64,000 nt of DNA, from NCBI RefSeq assembly GCF_004352915.1, contig NZ_SJSY01000063.1, forward strand, positions 50,552 through 114,551, written 5' to 3'. The notes under the pieces were generated by a model. It was not told where the DNA came from. It saw nothing but the letters and a program-made list of their open reading frames with translations, and searched no databases. The DNA comes from Flavobacterium zhairuonense. Lineage in GTDB: Bacteria > Bacteroidota > Bacteroidia > Flavobacteriales > Flavobacteriaceae. This document shows positions 46,893 through 57,400 of this stretch, piece by piece. A program made the translations under genes and the position numbers. Position 1 is the first letter of the stretch. Each line of letters begins with the position of its first letter.

Positions 46893-47480
46893 ATGAAAGA
46901 ATTTTTACGTCAAGTTGAAAGAAACTGTATTTCAGGAGGATTACTCTTATTGCCAATTCTTGTTTTTTTTGTTTTGTTAGAAAAAGTTTGGAAATTTTTC
47001 CAGAATTATGGAGAAAAATTTGCTCATTTTTTAAGGTTAGATCATGTTCTGGGGAAATATGCAACTGATATTGCTGGTGGTGTAATATTGATACTTTTGC
47101 TTTATTTGAGTGGATTTGTAATGCGTCTGGCAATTTTAAGACGTTTTACGGACTGGATAGATGATAAGTTGATGATATTCTTGCCAGGCTACGAAAAGAA
47201 TAAAAAGGAAGCTGAAGCAAAACTAAAAGGTAGAACACCAAAACCAAGCACTGATTTGCCCATTTTGCTGAAAAACGGCGATTATTGGCAACCAGCGCAT
47301 TTAGTTGAAGAAGATCAAAATGGAAATGCTGTAGTTTTTGTTCCTGCCGCACCTGCAAAAGATCACGGACAAATTTTGATTGTAAAAACAAACGATTTTA
47401 AGAAACTGCCTGAAACCACGCTTGGCAATCTAGATGATTCAATAAAATCTTTTGGAAAAGGAATTTTGAGTTTTAAATAA
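46893..47480 (+). CDS. DUF502 membrane protein
   Basis: A 195-residue protein with two membrane segments (about residues 14-36 and 60-83: GGLLLLPILVFFVLLEKVW and AGGVILILLLYLSGFVM) and a C-terminal cytosolic domain with GDYWQPAHLVEEDQNGNAVVF and VPAAPAKDHGQILIV. This is the DUF502 family, widespread in bacteria and of unknown function. It starts 20 bases after the HAD terminator T run and lies 150 bases before the S9 peptidase. Confidence 0.85.
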   Translation: MKEFLRQVERNCISGGLLLLPILVFFVLLEKVWKFFQNYGEKFAHFLRLDHVLGKYATDIAGGVILILLLYLSGFVMRLAILRRFTDWIDDKLMIFLPGYEKNKKEAEAKLKGRTPKPSTDLPILLKNGDYWQPAHLVEEDQNGNAVVFVPAAPAKDHGQILIVKTNDFKKLPETTLGNLDDSIKSFGKGILSFK

Positions 47481-47504
47481 TAGTTTCATGACATTTTTTA
47501 TAAT

Positions 47505-47536
47505 ATCCTCAATAGAAATAATTGAGGATTCTTTTT
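47505..47536 (+). terminator. Terminator after DUF502 gene
   Basis: ATCCTCAAT (47505-47513) pairs with ATTGAGGAT (47521-47529), followed by TCTTTTTAT. Confidence 0.8.
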
Positions 47537-47606
47537 ATAAGGCATTGATAGCGAATGTAATAGATTTAGTAAGGTAAAAACAATTTTTTTAATAGTTTTC
47601 AAAGTG

Positions 47607-47614
47607 TATTTTTG
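47607..47614 (+). promoter_or_regulatory. -7 element of S9 peptidase gene
   Basis: TATTTTTG matches TAnnTTTG, 20 bases before the start codon; no clear -33 box. Confidence 0.45.
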
Positions 47615-47634
47615 TTTTCTCAAATACTACTACC

Positions 47635-49983
47635 ATGATAAAAAACAGTTTTATTCTTGCCTTTTTGCTGCTTTCCATAACTGGAAATTCTCAAAAATTA
47701 AAATTAGAAGAAATAATGAAAGGGGAATCTTTCATTGGAAATCAACCAACAAATGGACGATGGTCTCCAGATGGAAAAAAGGTTTACTTTGAATGGAATC
47801 CAAAAGATGAGTTGGGTGCAAGTACCTATTTTTGGGAAAAAGGAATGACAAAACCTCAAATTGTTGAGCCAAATGAAGCTGCTTTTTCTCAAATGGATTT
47901 TATATCTAAACCAGGTTCAGATGTAGTTTACTATTTAAATAAAGGTGGTTTGTATTCGTATTCAATCAAATCTAAAACAAGTAAAAAGCTAATTCAGCAA
48001 TCATCTCCAATATTTAATTTGCAATTGGGAACTGAAGCTGGTGTGTTGTTTTTTTCTCAAAACGACAATATTTTTAAATACAATACTAAAGAAGGAACGG
48101 TTTTGCAGATTACCAATTTTAGTAAGGGAACTAAAAAAGAAACAAAACCAGAAAAGGAAACTTTTCTAAATACACAGCAAAAAGAATTATTCCAATTTAT
48201 TAGAGACAAAGATGCTAAAAAACAATGGAATCTTGCTAAATCAAAAGCGGTTAAATCTGATTTTGCAAAGGAATATTTTTATGGAAAAGACAGGTTTACA
48301 AGTTTGAAAGTGAACCCAAACGGAAATTTTGCGACTTTTAGATTGGTAGAAAATAATGATGTTTCTGAAGAAAAAATGGAACTTTTTATTACTTCTGATG
48401 GTTATAACCAATCTCAGGATACTAAAGAAAAAGTTTCTGTAAATAATTTTGTGAAGACGAAATTCGGAATTTATTCTGTTGCCAAAGACTCTGTTTATTA
48501 TGTGAATTTTTCGACTTTGAGTCACATACAAGACACGCCGAAGTATTTTCAAGAATATGAAAATCTAAAAAGCAAGCCAAAAGAAGATAAACTGATTGTC
48601 GCACAAGCTCCTGTTTATAATGAAAATGGATCATTAGCAATTGTAGAAATCAGAAGTCAGGATAATAAAGACAGATGGCTTGTGAATTTAAATTTGGAGA
48701 AAGGAACTTTTGAGGAAATCGAATATCAGCATGATGAAGCTTGGATTGGCGGACCTGGAATTCCGTCGTATTCATTTGCATCAGGAAATATAGATTTTAT
48801 GGCAGATAATGAAACGATTTATTTCCAATCAGAAGTTACAGGATATTCTCATTTATATACTTATAATGTAAAAACGAAAAAGAAAACGCAATTAACAAAA
48901 GGAAATTGGGAAGTTCGCGATGTGACTTTATCAAAAGACAAAAAAGTATTTTACTTAAGTACAAATACAACACATCCTGGCGATAGAGATTTTTACAAAT
49001 TAGCAATTTCTGATGGTGTTTTGCAACCAATCTTGACAAAAAGCGGAGCACACGAAGTTGTATTGTCTCCAGATGAAAAATCGCTTTTAGTTCGTTATTC
49101 GTATAAAAATATTCCTTGGGATTTTTATGTTGCTGAAAACAAAAAAAATACTTCATTGCAACAGATTTCTTCTTCAGTTACAGAAGATTTCAAGAAATAC
49201 CAATGGAGAGAACCTGAAGTGATTACTTTTAAAGCACAAGATGGAACTCCGGTAAATGCAAGATTATATACGCCAACTGCAGATATTAAAAATAAAGCAG
49301 CAATTATTTTTGTTCACGGCGCTGGGTATCTTCAAAATGCACATAATTTTTGGAGCAATTATTACAGAGAATACATGTTCCATAATTTATTGACTGATTT
49401 AGGATATACAGTTTTAGATATCGATTATAGAGGAAGTGATGGTTATGGACGTGATTTCAGAACTGGAATTTATCGTTTTATGGGCGGAAAAGATTTGTCT
49501 GATCATTTAGATGGTAAAAAACTATTAGTTGAAAAATACGGAATCGATGCTAATAGAGTAGGTATTTATGGTGGTTCTTACGGAGGTTTCATTACTTTGA
49601 TGGGAATGTTGACAACGCCTGGAGAGTTTGCATCGGGCGCGGCATTACGTTCTGTAACAGACTGGGCACATTATAATCATGGTTATACAGGCAATATTTT
49701 GAATTTCCCTGAAACTGATCCACAAGCTTACAAAAAAAGTTCACCAATTTATTTTGCAGATAATTTAAAAGGAAATTTAGTAATGCTTCACGGAATGGTT
49801 GATGACAATGTTGAATATAAAGATATCGTACGTTTGTCACAACGTTTCATTGAGTTGGAGAAAAAGAACTGGAGCCTAGCTTCTTTCCCTGTTGAATCAC
49901 ACGGATTTAAAGAAACTTATTCTTGGATTGATGAATACGGCAGAATCTTGAATTTATTTAATTCGACGCTTCTTACGAAATAG
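47635..49983 (+). CDS. S9-family prolyl oligopeptidase (dipeptidyl-peptidase-like)
   Basis: A 782-residue exported S9 peptidase with signal peptide (cleavage near ITGNSQ, residue 19), beta-propeller of about 520 residues and a C-terminal alpha/beta hydrolase. The catalytic triad is visible: Ser648 in YGGSYGGF, Asp723 or Asp724 in MVDDNVEY and His756 in VESHGFKETY. It cleaves peptides, often after Pro, in the periplasm for nutrition. Length and architecture resemble DPP-IV-like enzymes. It stands alone between terminators. Confidence 0.92.
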   Translation: MIKNSFILAFLLLSITGNSQKLKLEEIMKGESFIGNQPTNGRWSPDGKKVYFEWNPKDELGASTYFWEKGMTKPQIVEPNEAAFSQMDFISKPGSDVVYYLNKGGLYSYSIKSKTSKKLIQQSSPIFNLQLGTEAGVLFFSQNDNIFKYNTKEGTVLQITNFSKGTKKETKPEKETFLNTQQKELFQFIRDKDAKKQWNLAKSKAVKSDFAKEYFYGKDRFTSLKVNPNGNFATFRLVENNDVSEEKMELFITSDGYNQSQDTKEKVSVNNFVKTKFGIYSVAKDSVYYVNFSTLSHIQDTPKYFQEYENLKSKPKEDKLIVAQAPVYNENGSLAIVEIRSQDNKDRWLVNLNLEKGTFEEIEYQHDEAWIGGPGIPSYSFASGNIDFMADNETIYFQSEVTGYSHLYTYNVKTKKKTQLTKGNWEVRDVTLSKDKKVFYLSTNTTHPGDRDFYKLAISDGVLQPILTKSGAHEVVLSPDEKSLLVRYSYKNIPWDFYVAENKKNTSLQQISSSVTEDFKKYQWREPEVITFKAQDGTPVNARLYTPTADIKNKAAIIFVHGAGYLQNAHNFWSNYYREYMFHNLLTDLGYTVLDIDYRGSDGYGRDFRTGIYRFMGGKDLSDHLDGKKLLVEKYGIDANRVGIYGGSYGGFITLMGMLTTPGEFASGAALRSVTDWAHYNHGYTGNILNFPETDPQAYKKSSPIYFADNLKGNLVMLHGMVDDNVEYKDIVRLSQRFIELEKKNWSLASFPVESHGFKETYSWIDEYGRILNLFNSTLLTK

Positions 49984-49996
49984 TGTTCAGTCGCGG

Positions 49997-50049
49997 TTTT
50001 TAGTCTCAGTTGGAGGCTGGTAACTGTGACTGTAAACTGAGACTAAAAA
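49997..50049. repeat. Inverted repeat with AGTCTCAGTT arms
   Basis: Arms TTTTTAGTCTCAGTT (49997-50011) and AACTGAGACTAAAAA (50035-50049) are perfectly inverted over 15 bp and flank AACTGTGACTG. Related arms occur at 43921-44057, so this is a dispersed intergenic repeat. Confidence 0.8.
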
Positions 50050-50075
50050 AAGAATCTGAATAGATTCTTTTTTTA
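50049..50075 (+). terminator. S9 peptidase terminator
   Basis: AAAGAATCT pairs with AGATTCTTT and is followed by a T run; it sits directly beside the AGTCTCAGTT repeat. Confidence 0.75.
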
Positions 50076-50088
50076 TTTTAAATAGTTT

Positions 50089-50096
50089 TAAATTTG
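50089..50096 (+). promoter_or_regulatory. -7 element of purC
   Basis: TAAATTTG, a consensus -7 motif, lies 28 bases before the purC start codon. Confidence 0.45.
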
Positions 50097-50124
50097 CATT
50101 CAATAAAAAACAACACAACAAATA

Positions 50125-51078
50125 ATGAGCAATACAATCACAACTACAAATTTTAATTTTCCGAATCAGAAATCAGTTTACCGCGGAAAAGTTAGAGAAG
50201 TTTACAATATTAACGACGAGCTTTTGGTAATGGTAGCTACTGACAGACTTTCGGCTTTTGATGTGGTTTTGCCAAAGGGAATTCCGTACAAAGGACAGAT
50301 TTTGAATCAGATTGCAACAAAATTTATGGAATTGACTCAAGATATTGTTCCAAATTGGTTGATTGCTACTCCAGATCCAAACGTTGCTGTTGGACATTTA
50401 TGTGAGCCTTTTAAAGTTGAAATGGTCATTCGTGGTTATGTTTCAGGTCACGCAGCACGTGAATATGCTGCAGGAAGAAGGCAAATTTGCGGTGTAACAA
50501 TGGCTGAAGGTTTAAAGGAAAACGATAAATTTCCAGAACCAATTATTACGCCAACTACAAAAGCAGATAACGGTTCTCATGATGAAGATATTTCACGCGA
50601 AGACATTCTTTCAAAAGGAATTGTTTCTGAAGAAGATTATTTGGTTTTAGAAAAATACACTCGTGCTTTATTTCAAAGAGGGACTGAAATTGCAGCTTCT
50701 CGCGGATTGATTTTAGTTGATACAAAATACGAATTCGGAAAAACTAAAGACGGAGTGATCGTTTTAATTGACGAAATTCATACTCCAGATTCATCTCGTT
50801 ATTTTTATGCAGATGGATATGTTGAGAGACAAGCAAAAGGTGAGGAGCAAAAACAATTATCAAAAGAATTTGTACGCCGTTGGTTGATCGAAAATGGTTT
50901 TCAAGGTCAAGAAGGACAGCAAATTCCAGATATGTCTGATGCTTATATCGAATCTGTTTCTGAAAGATATATTGAATTGTACGAGAATATCTTAGGCGAA
51001 AAATTTGTAAAAGCTGATATTGACAATATTGACAAACGTATTGAAAAAAACGTATTAGATTGCTTAACATCTAAATAG
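50125..51078 (+). CDS. purC: SAICAR synthase (PurC)
   Basis: A 317-residue PurC of the longer eukaryote-like type. Motifs include [39 protein letters not shown] and the ATP/CAIR-binding [15 protein letters not shown], then [31 protein letters not shown]. It ligates aspartate to CAIR in purine synthesis. The gene stands apart from other pur genes here. Complete and typical; no unusual features. Confidence 0.97.
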   Translation: MSNTITTTNFNFPNQKSVYRGKVREVYNINDELLVMVATDRLSAFDVVLPKGIPYKGQILNQIATKFMELTQDIVPNWLIATPDPNVAVGHLCEPFKVEMVIRGYVSGHAAREYAAGRRQICGVTMAEGLKENDKFPEPIITPTTKADNGSHDEDISREDILSKGIVSEEDYLVLEKYTRALFQRGTEIAASRGLILVDTKYEFGKTKDGVIVLIDEIHTPDSSRYFYADGYVERQAKGEEQKQLSKEFVRRWLIENGFQGQEGQQIPDMSDAYIESVSERYIELYENILGEKFVKADIDNIDKRIEKNVLDCLTSK

Positions 51079-51110
51079 TAATTTTCGGGTTTAAACTAAT
51101 TATTTAAACC

Positions 51111-52241
51111 ATGAAATTTAGAGATACAAAAAATGCCTTTCTGTTCATTTTCATGACAGTTGGGCATTTTCTTTTTGCCCAAATTGATCAAGATGCAACA
51201 AAAGAAACCAAAGTTTTATATCAAAATCTAAAATTAATTTCTAAAAAACATATTCTTTTTGGACATCAACATGCAACTGAATACGGGCATGGCTGGAAAG
51301 ATGAACCGAATAAGTCAGATGTAAAATCGGTTGCAGGTTCGCATCCTGCGGTTGTTGGAGTTGATTTTAGTGATTTCTCTGGACGTTCAAAGGAGGTAAT
51401 TGAGAGCGCGAAAGAGAAACTCAGAAAAAATGTTATTGCTACGTATGAACGCGGCGGAGTTACAACTGTTTCATGGCATTTTAATAATCCTGTTTCAGGA
51501 AATGGATTTTATTGGAAAGATTCTATTTCTTCGCCTGCAATGAAATTGATTAAACCTGGTGGTTCACATCACGAACAATACAAAGAAATTCTAAAAACAA
51601 TTGCTGATTTTGCGCATTCGGTTAAAGCCAAAGATGGAACTTTGACACCAATGATTTTTAGACCTTTTCATGAATTTGATGGAGATTGGTTTTGGTGGGG
51701 GAAAAAATATACTTCTCGTGAAGATTTTGTTTCAGTTTGGCAATTTACGGTTTCGTATTTGAGAGATACTTTAGATGTCCATAATTTTCTTTATGCATTT
51801 TCTCCAGATGTAAAATTTAATTCTGAAGAAGAATATTTGGAACGTTATCCTGGAGATAATTTTGTGGATCTATTTGGAATGGATGATTACGCCGATTTTG
51901 GGCGAGATGGAAAATATAATCTTGAAGCAGGAGTAAAGAGGCTTAAGATAATTTCAGATTTGGCGATCAAAAAAGAAAGATTGGCCGCTTTTACAGAAAC
52001 AGGTCTAGAATCTATTCCAAATGAAAAATGGTGGACAGAAATTTTGCTAAAAACATTGAAATCTCAAAATTTAGAATTGGCTTATGTTTTAGTTTGGAGA
52101 AACGACAGTACAAGTCCAACGCATTATTATGCGCCATTTCCCGGACAGCTTAGTACGCCAGATTTTATCAAATTTTATGACGATCCTTTTACTTTGTTTG
52201 AGAAAGATTTGAAAAATATTTATAAAAAGAAATTCAATTAA
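51111..52241 (+). CDS. Glycoside hydrolase family 26 beta-mannanase
   Basis: A 376-residue GH26 enzyme with a signal peptide (about residues 1-24, VGHFLFAQ). The acid/base Glu188 lies in FRPFHEFDGDWFWWG and the nucleophile Glu296 in AAFTETGLESIP, both fixed in this family. It hydrolyses beta-1,4-mannans in the periplasm or at the surface; endo- versus exo-action is not clear. It is 32 bases after purC, with no mannan-specific neighbours, so it looks like a loose addition to the purC transcript. Confidence 0.92.
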   Translation: MKFRDTKNAFLFIFMTVGHFLFAQIDQDATKETKVLYQNLKLISKKHILFGHQHATEYGHGWKDEPNKSDVKSVAGSHPAVVGVDFSDFSGRSKEVIESAKEKLRKNVIATYERGGVTTVSWHFNNPVSGNGFYWKDSISSPAMKLIKPGGSHHEQYKEILKTIADFAHSVKAKDGTLTPMIFRPFHEFDGDWFWWGKKYTSREDFVSVWQFTVSYLRDTLDVHNFLYAFSPDVKFNSEEEYLERYPGDNFVDLFGMDDYADFGRDGKYNLEAGVKRLKIISDLAIKKERLAAFTETGLESIPNEKWWTEILLKTLKSQNLELAYVLVWRNDSTSPTHYYAPFPGQLSTPDFIKFYDDPFTLFEKDLKNIYKKKFN

Positions 52242-52252
52242 AGTTTAGAAGC

Positions 52253-52309
52253 CACAGATTTATAGATTTGAAAAGATTTTTAGAATCTCTTTATTTCATA
52301 AATCTGTGA
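52253..52309. repeat. Inverted repeat between GH26 and SRPBCC genes
   Basis: CACAGATTTAT (52253-52263) is inverted at ATAAATCTGTG (52299-52309), with related AGATTT pieces between. It may serve as terminator for the two convergent genes and resembles other dispersed flavobacterial repeats. Confidence 0.6.
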
Positions 52310-52319
52310 CTATTTAATT

Positions 52320-52859
52320 TTACTTTTCCATTTTTGCTTTCAAGTTTTCCAACCCTTTTTGCAAATCATTGCCAATCATTTCATCCATTTTCATAAATGG
52401 AAGCATGACATTCCAAGGATAAGGCATAACACCATTGATTCCCCATTTTACTTTTGTTTTATTTCCTGGAGCGGTTTCCGTCGACATAAAACCTTCTGCG
52501 GTGTCATTCATTGGTTCTTTGAAACGTAACGCAAAGTCAATTCGTTCTCCTTCTGTTATTTTGGTGATTTCCTGTTCACCGGCACCAACTTCTTTCACTT
52601 TACTTTCCCATGCCGATATTGATCCTACTTGGCCATCAGTACCAGAAAAAGTAGATTTCATTTTAGGATCCATATTTGCCCATACGCTAAATTCATTTTG
52701 ATTTTTTAAAGATCGAACATAATTAAAGACAGAATCAACTGGTTTATTTATAGTTATCTCTCTTTCTACAGCGTAATTTTTAGGCATAAAAAAAGCAGCT
52801 ATAAACACAATAGCGACAATTATAACAATAACAAGTAAAATTTTTTTGATGATTTTCAT
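52320..52859 (-). CDS. SRPBCC-fold protein with membrane anchor
   Basis: A 179-residue protein: a single N-terminal transmembrane segment (about residues 6-27) followed by a START/polyketide-cyclase-like domain (YAVEREITINKPVDSVFNYVRSLKNQNEFSVW, KTKVKWGINGVMPYPWNVMLPF). The hydrophobic pocket probably binds a small lipid-like ligand outside the membrane or at it. Function unknown. Convergent with the GH26 gene. Confidence 0.85.
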   Translation of the reverse strand: MKIIKKILLVIVIIVAIVFIAAFFMPKNYAVEREITINKPVDSVFNYVRSLKNQNEFSVWANMDPKMKSTFSGTDGQVGSISAWESKVKEVGAGEQEITKITEGERIDFALRFKEPMNDTAEGFMSTETAPGNKTKVKWGINGVMPYPWNVMLPFMKMDEMIGNDLQKGLENLKAKMEK

Positions 52860-53231
52860 AATTTTTTTGGTTTTAAGGTTAGAGATGCTTTTTGTTTTCT
52901 AAATATACATAAAATCCAGCAATTTAAAGTGTTATGTGTTGATTTTGAGAGGTATAAAATTCACTTTGCTTGATCTTAAAGTATAGTAATTAAAAATATT
53001 TATAAGATTTTTTATATTTTTTTTAATTTGAACTGTAACATATTGACTTTTTATGCGTCTATTAAGAAAGCAAATTAGTAACGTTCAGTTTGATTTTAAG
53101 CGCTTATATTAATTGAATGTTAAGAATTAGTTAAAACAAGGTACTTTGTTATACATAATACATAAAAATGAATTACCTTTACATCGAAATTAAAAATCAT
53201 CAATAATCAATCAATTTAACAATCAATCAAC
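52860..53231. other. 370-base gap upstream of the ankyrin gene
   Basis: No gene is evident in this divergent spacer. TTTG at 53145-53148 and TACCTTTA at 53174-53181 could be the promoter of the ankyrin gene, with a slightly long spacer and an ~45-base leader. Confidence 0.4.
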
Positions 53232-53615
53232 ATGAAAAAGTCAGTAATTATTTTAGGAGTAGCTTTAGTAGCTTTTGCAAATGTTTCAATGGCAGCAAAC
53301 CACGTATCATTAGTTGGAAATCCAAAAATCGCAGTTTCTAGAAACTTTTCAGCGCCATTGCATGTAGCTGTAAGTAAAGGAGATTTGGAAGTAGTGAAAA
53401 AATTTATCGCTTATGGAGCCAATGTAAATGAGCAATCAGAGGATATGACGCCTTTGATGATCGCAGCGAGATACAATAAAGTTGAGATTATCAAAGTTTT
53501 ATTAGAAAATGGTGCTCGTCCTGAGGACAAAAATGAGCAAGGTTTTACAGCATTAAAATATGCGCAATTATCAAATGCAACTGAAGCAATTGCAATTTTA
53601 AAAGATTTAAAATAA
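53232..53615 (+). CDS. Small exported ankyrin-repeat protein
   Basis: A 127-residue protein with a signal peptide (cleavage near SMAA, residue 22) and about two and a half ankyrin repeats from residue 41: PLHVAVSKGDLEVVKKFIAYGANVNEQ, TPLMIAARYNKVEIIKVLLENGARPED, TALKYAQLSNATEAIAIL. It is predicted to be periplasmic and to bind a protein partner; such small secreted ankyrin proteins are known in flavobacteria but undefined. It has its own terminator at 53649-53686. Confidence 0.88.
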   Translation: MKKSVIILGVALVAFANVSMAANHVSLVGNPKIAVSRNFSAPLHVAVSKGDLEVVKKFIAYGANVNEQSEDMTPLMIAARYNKVEIIKVLLENGARPEDKNEQGFTALKYAQLSNATEAIAILKDLK

Positions 53616-53648
53616 TACAGTTTAAATCTAGTTTGAGAGTTAGTATAA

Positions 53649-53686
53649 TGAACGGCCTTCCTTGAGCAGAGGGCCGTTTTTTATTT
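53649..53686 (+). terminator. Ankyrin gene terminator
   Basis: AACGGCC (53651-53657) pairs with GGCCGTT (53672-53678) and is followed by T-rich sequence. Confidence 0.85.
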
Positions 53687-53703
53687 TTACAATGTCCCGA
53701 ATT

Positions 53704-54306
53704 TCAAAAATTGATTTTCTGAATTTTCTTATCCTGAATTCGGGAAAATACAATCAAAGCTGAAATTGCACCGATAGTTGCAAAGAGCATGTCCGATTGT
53801 GTATCCCAAACATAACCCTGAGTCCCTAAAAAAGCATCTCCGCCATCGCCAGTTGCCAGGGAAACAAACCATTCAATAAATTCATAAGTGGCACTAATTG
53901 CCAGACAGATACTTACGATAATAAAGTTGAAAAAGCTTTGATTACTGATAACTTCTTTTCGGATAAAAAGTTCTCTAATAATCATGGCAGGAACAAAACC
54001 TTGCGCAAAATGTCCCACTTTATCATAATTATTTCGGCTTTGATGAAAAACTTCTCTTATATAATCAAATAACGGAACTTCGGCATAAGTATAATGTCCG
54101 CCGACAAACAAAATAATGCAATGTATTAGAATTAATGTATAAGTGAAATTGGTAAATCTAAATTTTTTGAAAGTAAATGCTAAAATTAAAAAGCCAATTA
54201 TTGCTGGAATAATTTCAAGAAAACAGGTAAAAGCTTCTTTTGGATTTATAACTGAAGCCAATAAGGAAATCGAAAAAATTGAAATCAAAAAATAGATATA
54301 TTTCAT
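53704..54306 (-). CDS. DUF2238 (YjdF-like) membrane protein
   Basis: A 200-residue protein with about six membrane helices. The conserved family segments NNYDKVGHFAQGFVPAMIIREL, SATYEFIEWF and GDAFLGTQGYVWDTQSDM are present with their acidic and His residues, which look like a metal or catalytic site. The biological role of DUF2238 is unknown. It lies downstream of the RND operon on the same strand but is separated by a terminator. Confidence 0.88.
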   Translation of the reverse strand: MKYIYFLISIFSISLLASVINPKEAFTCFLEIIPAIIGFLILAFTFKKFRFTNFTYTLILIHCIILFVGGHYTYAEVPLFDYIREVFHQSRNNYDKVGHFAQGFVPAMIIRELFIRKEVISNQSFFNFIIVSICLAISATYEFIEWFVSLATGDGGDAFLGTQGYVWDTQSDMLFATIGAISALIVFSRIQDKKIQKINF

Positions 54307-54362
54307 AATTTATTTTATAAGATGTCATGCAAGATATTAAACTAAAACGGAATGAAAACAAA

Positions 54363-54393
54363 AAAAGCACCATTAAAAATTAATGATGCTTTT
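54363..54393 (-). terminator. Terminator of the RND efflux operon
   Basis: AAAAGCACCATTAA (54363-54376) pairs with TTAATGATGCTTTT (54380-54393) with one G-U type mismatch and T run on the minus strand. Confidence 0.75.
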
Positions 54394-54418
54394 CCGCTGA
54401 ATTAAGTTGTTTTAAGTT

Positions 54419-57400
54419 TTATTCAATTGGAACATTTTTCTTGCGGTTGAAAACCCAGAAAATAATTGGGAAAACCAATAATGTTAAAATTGTTGCTGTA
54501 ACCAAACCACCTATAATTACAATAGCTAACGGTTTTTGTGACTCAGAACCAATTCCTGTTGAAATTGCTGCCGGCATTAAACCTATAGAAGCCATCAATG
54601 CTGTCATTACTACCGCTCTTGTTCTTGCTTTTACGCCCATAAAAATGGATTCTTCGAGTGTGAATTTTGCCTTTAGATTATGATGAAATTCTGAAATTAG
54701 GATTACCCCATTTTGGATACAAATTCCTAACAAGGCTATAAAACCTACACCAGCAGAGATTCCGAAATTCATTCCCGTAATATGCAATGCAATAATTCCT
54801 CCAATAACCGCAAACGGAACATTGGCTAAAACAAGCAGTGAATCTTTGATATTTCCAAATAAAATAAATAACAAGACAAATATTCCAATTAAACTGATTG
54901 GCACAACTTGAGCCAAACGAGCGCTGGCGCGAACCTGATTTTCAAATTCTCCTGTCCAGCCAGTTGTATAACCTGTCGGCAATTTTAATTCATTTACTTT
55001 TGATTGAGCCTCAGCAATCGTGCTTCCTAAATCTCGATCACGAACAGAGAATTTTACTCCAATAAAACGTTTTGTATTATCTCTGTAAATAAATGCAGGT
55101 CCGGTTATTGTTTTAAGATCGCAGATTTCTTTCAACGGAATTTTAACGCCACTAATGGTTGGAACTTTCAATTCGGCTAAATCGACTTCATCTTTACGAT
55201 ATTCTTTTAGAAAACGAACTCTTACGTCAAATTTTTTCTCGTCTTCATATTTTTCTGTTGCAGTTTTTCCTCCAAAAGCCAATTCTAAAACGGCCTGCGC
55301 ATCGCTTAAAGTGACGCCATAAGCAGCCATTTTTTCTCGATCTAAAATTACACTTATTTCCGGCTGTCCAACATTTCGAAGAATTCCGACATCTTTAATA
55401 CCAGGAATATTTTTGATTTTGTCTAAAACTTCGTTTGACAATTCGTCTAATTTGTCAAGATCATCACCATAAATTTTTACAGCATTTGAAGCTTTGAAAC
55501 CCGCAACAGATTCGGCTACGTTGTCAATAACAGGTTGCGAATAATTATAGGTAATTCCTTGGTGTACTTTTAGCTTTTGATCCATTTCATTGATCAAATC
55601 ATCCATTGAAATTTTTCGCGTCCATTCAGATTTTGGTTTCAAATCAACTTGCAGCTGAATAAATCCAAATCCGTTTGGATCTGTTCCGTCATTGCTTCGC
55701 CCCGTTTGCGAAAGCACTTTTTTAACTTCCGGAAAACTTTCCAAATCTTTTCTAATCACCGCCGCAGTCTGCACACTTTCAGGAAGAGAGGTGCTCATAG
55801 GCAATTCGGCAGTAACCCATAGCGCGCCTTCATTTAATTGTGGAAGAAATTCTGTTCCTAAAAAAGTTGCCGAAAAGAATACAGATGCAAGAATCGCTAT
55901 GGAAGCAACCAATGTTTTTGATTTATGCTTGAATGTCCACGCAAATCCTTTCCCTACAATTCTGTCCCAGAAATTCACAAATGGGTTGTGTTTTTCTTTT
56001 ACATTTTTATTTAATAAAATATGAGATAAAACAGGTACTAGTGTCAATGTGAAAAGCAATGCTCCCATCAAGGCAAATCCTAAAGTATAGGCGAGAGGAG
56101 AGAACATTTTTCCTTCAACTTTCTGGAATGAAAATATGGGTAATAAAGCAGTGATGATGATTAATTTAGAAAAGAAAATGGCTTTTCCCATTTCAGTTCC
56201 AGTTTTCTTGATCAAGCTTCCTTTGGCAATTTTATTGTATTTTTCCATTCCTAATTGATGCGCGCGATGATCGAGTACGACAAATAATCCTTCAACCATA
56301 ACAACGGCGCCATCAATAATAATCCCAAAATCGACCGCACCTAAACTCAATAAGTTGGCACTCATCCCCATCATTTTTAGGCATAAGAATGCAAACAATA
56401 GCGAAAGCGGAATAACGATGGAAACGGTAAAGGTAGTTCGCCAATCGGCCATGAATAAAAACACGACGCATGTAACCAGAATAATTCCTTCAAATAAATT
56501 ATGCATTACGGTTTCAGTCGTGAAATTCATTAAATTATCACGATCATAAAAGGTTTCGATTTTAATATCCTTTGGAAGAATATTTTCATTCAAGTCTTTT
56601 ATTTTGTCTTTTATTAATGCCAGCGTTTCTTGTGCATTTTCACCTTTTCGCATTACAATGATTCCTTCGACAGCATCATCATTTTTGCCAATTCCGGTTT
56701 GACCAACTCTCGGCATTGCGCTTTCATAAACTGATGCGACATTTTTTACTAAAATCGGATTTCCTCCAGCATCGTCAACAATAATATTTTCAATATCAGG
56801 AATTGATTTTAAAAGCCCGACGCCTCGTACAACAAATGCTTGTCCATTTTTTTCAATAATATCACCACCAACATTTAAATTTCCGCCATTTACAGCATTG
56901 TAAACTTGTAAAGGTGTAATGTTGTATTTAGCAAGTTTTATTGGATCAACACCAACTTCGTAAGTTTTAGTTTGACCTCCAAAAACGTTTAAATCTGCTA
57001 CACCAGGAACGGCACGCAATTGTTTGTCGATAACCCAATTTTGATACGTCAATAATTCTCGGCTATCACGGCTGTCGCTTTTTACAATATATCTGAAAAT
57101 TTCTCCCGTAGGTCCATAAGGAGGTTGAACATCTGGCTCGACATCATCAGGAAGCGAAACGTTTTTTAATAAATTGTTTACTTGTAAACGCGCAAAAGTA
57201 TCATCGACACCGTCATCAAAAATGATTTTGATTACTGACAGTCCAAACATGGTAATACTGCGTACGCTTGTCTTTTTTTGAACTGAGTTCATAGAAATCT
57301 CGATAGGAGAAGTTACGAAACGCTCTACTTCTTCAGCACTTTTCCCATTCCATTGTGTAATGATGATAATTTGAGTATTGGTCACATCAGGGAAGGCGTC

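Noticed and set aside
53043..53112. 19-codon ORF (ATG at about 53053) in the gap before the ankyrin gene
   Set aside because: No promoter, hydrophobic or conserved feature supports it; likely a chance frame in AT-rich DNA.
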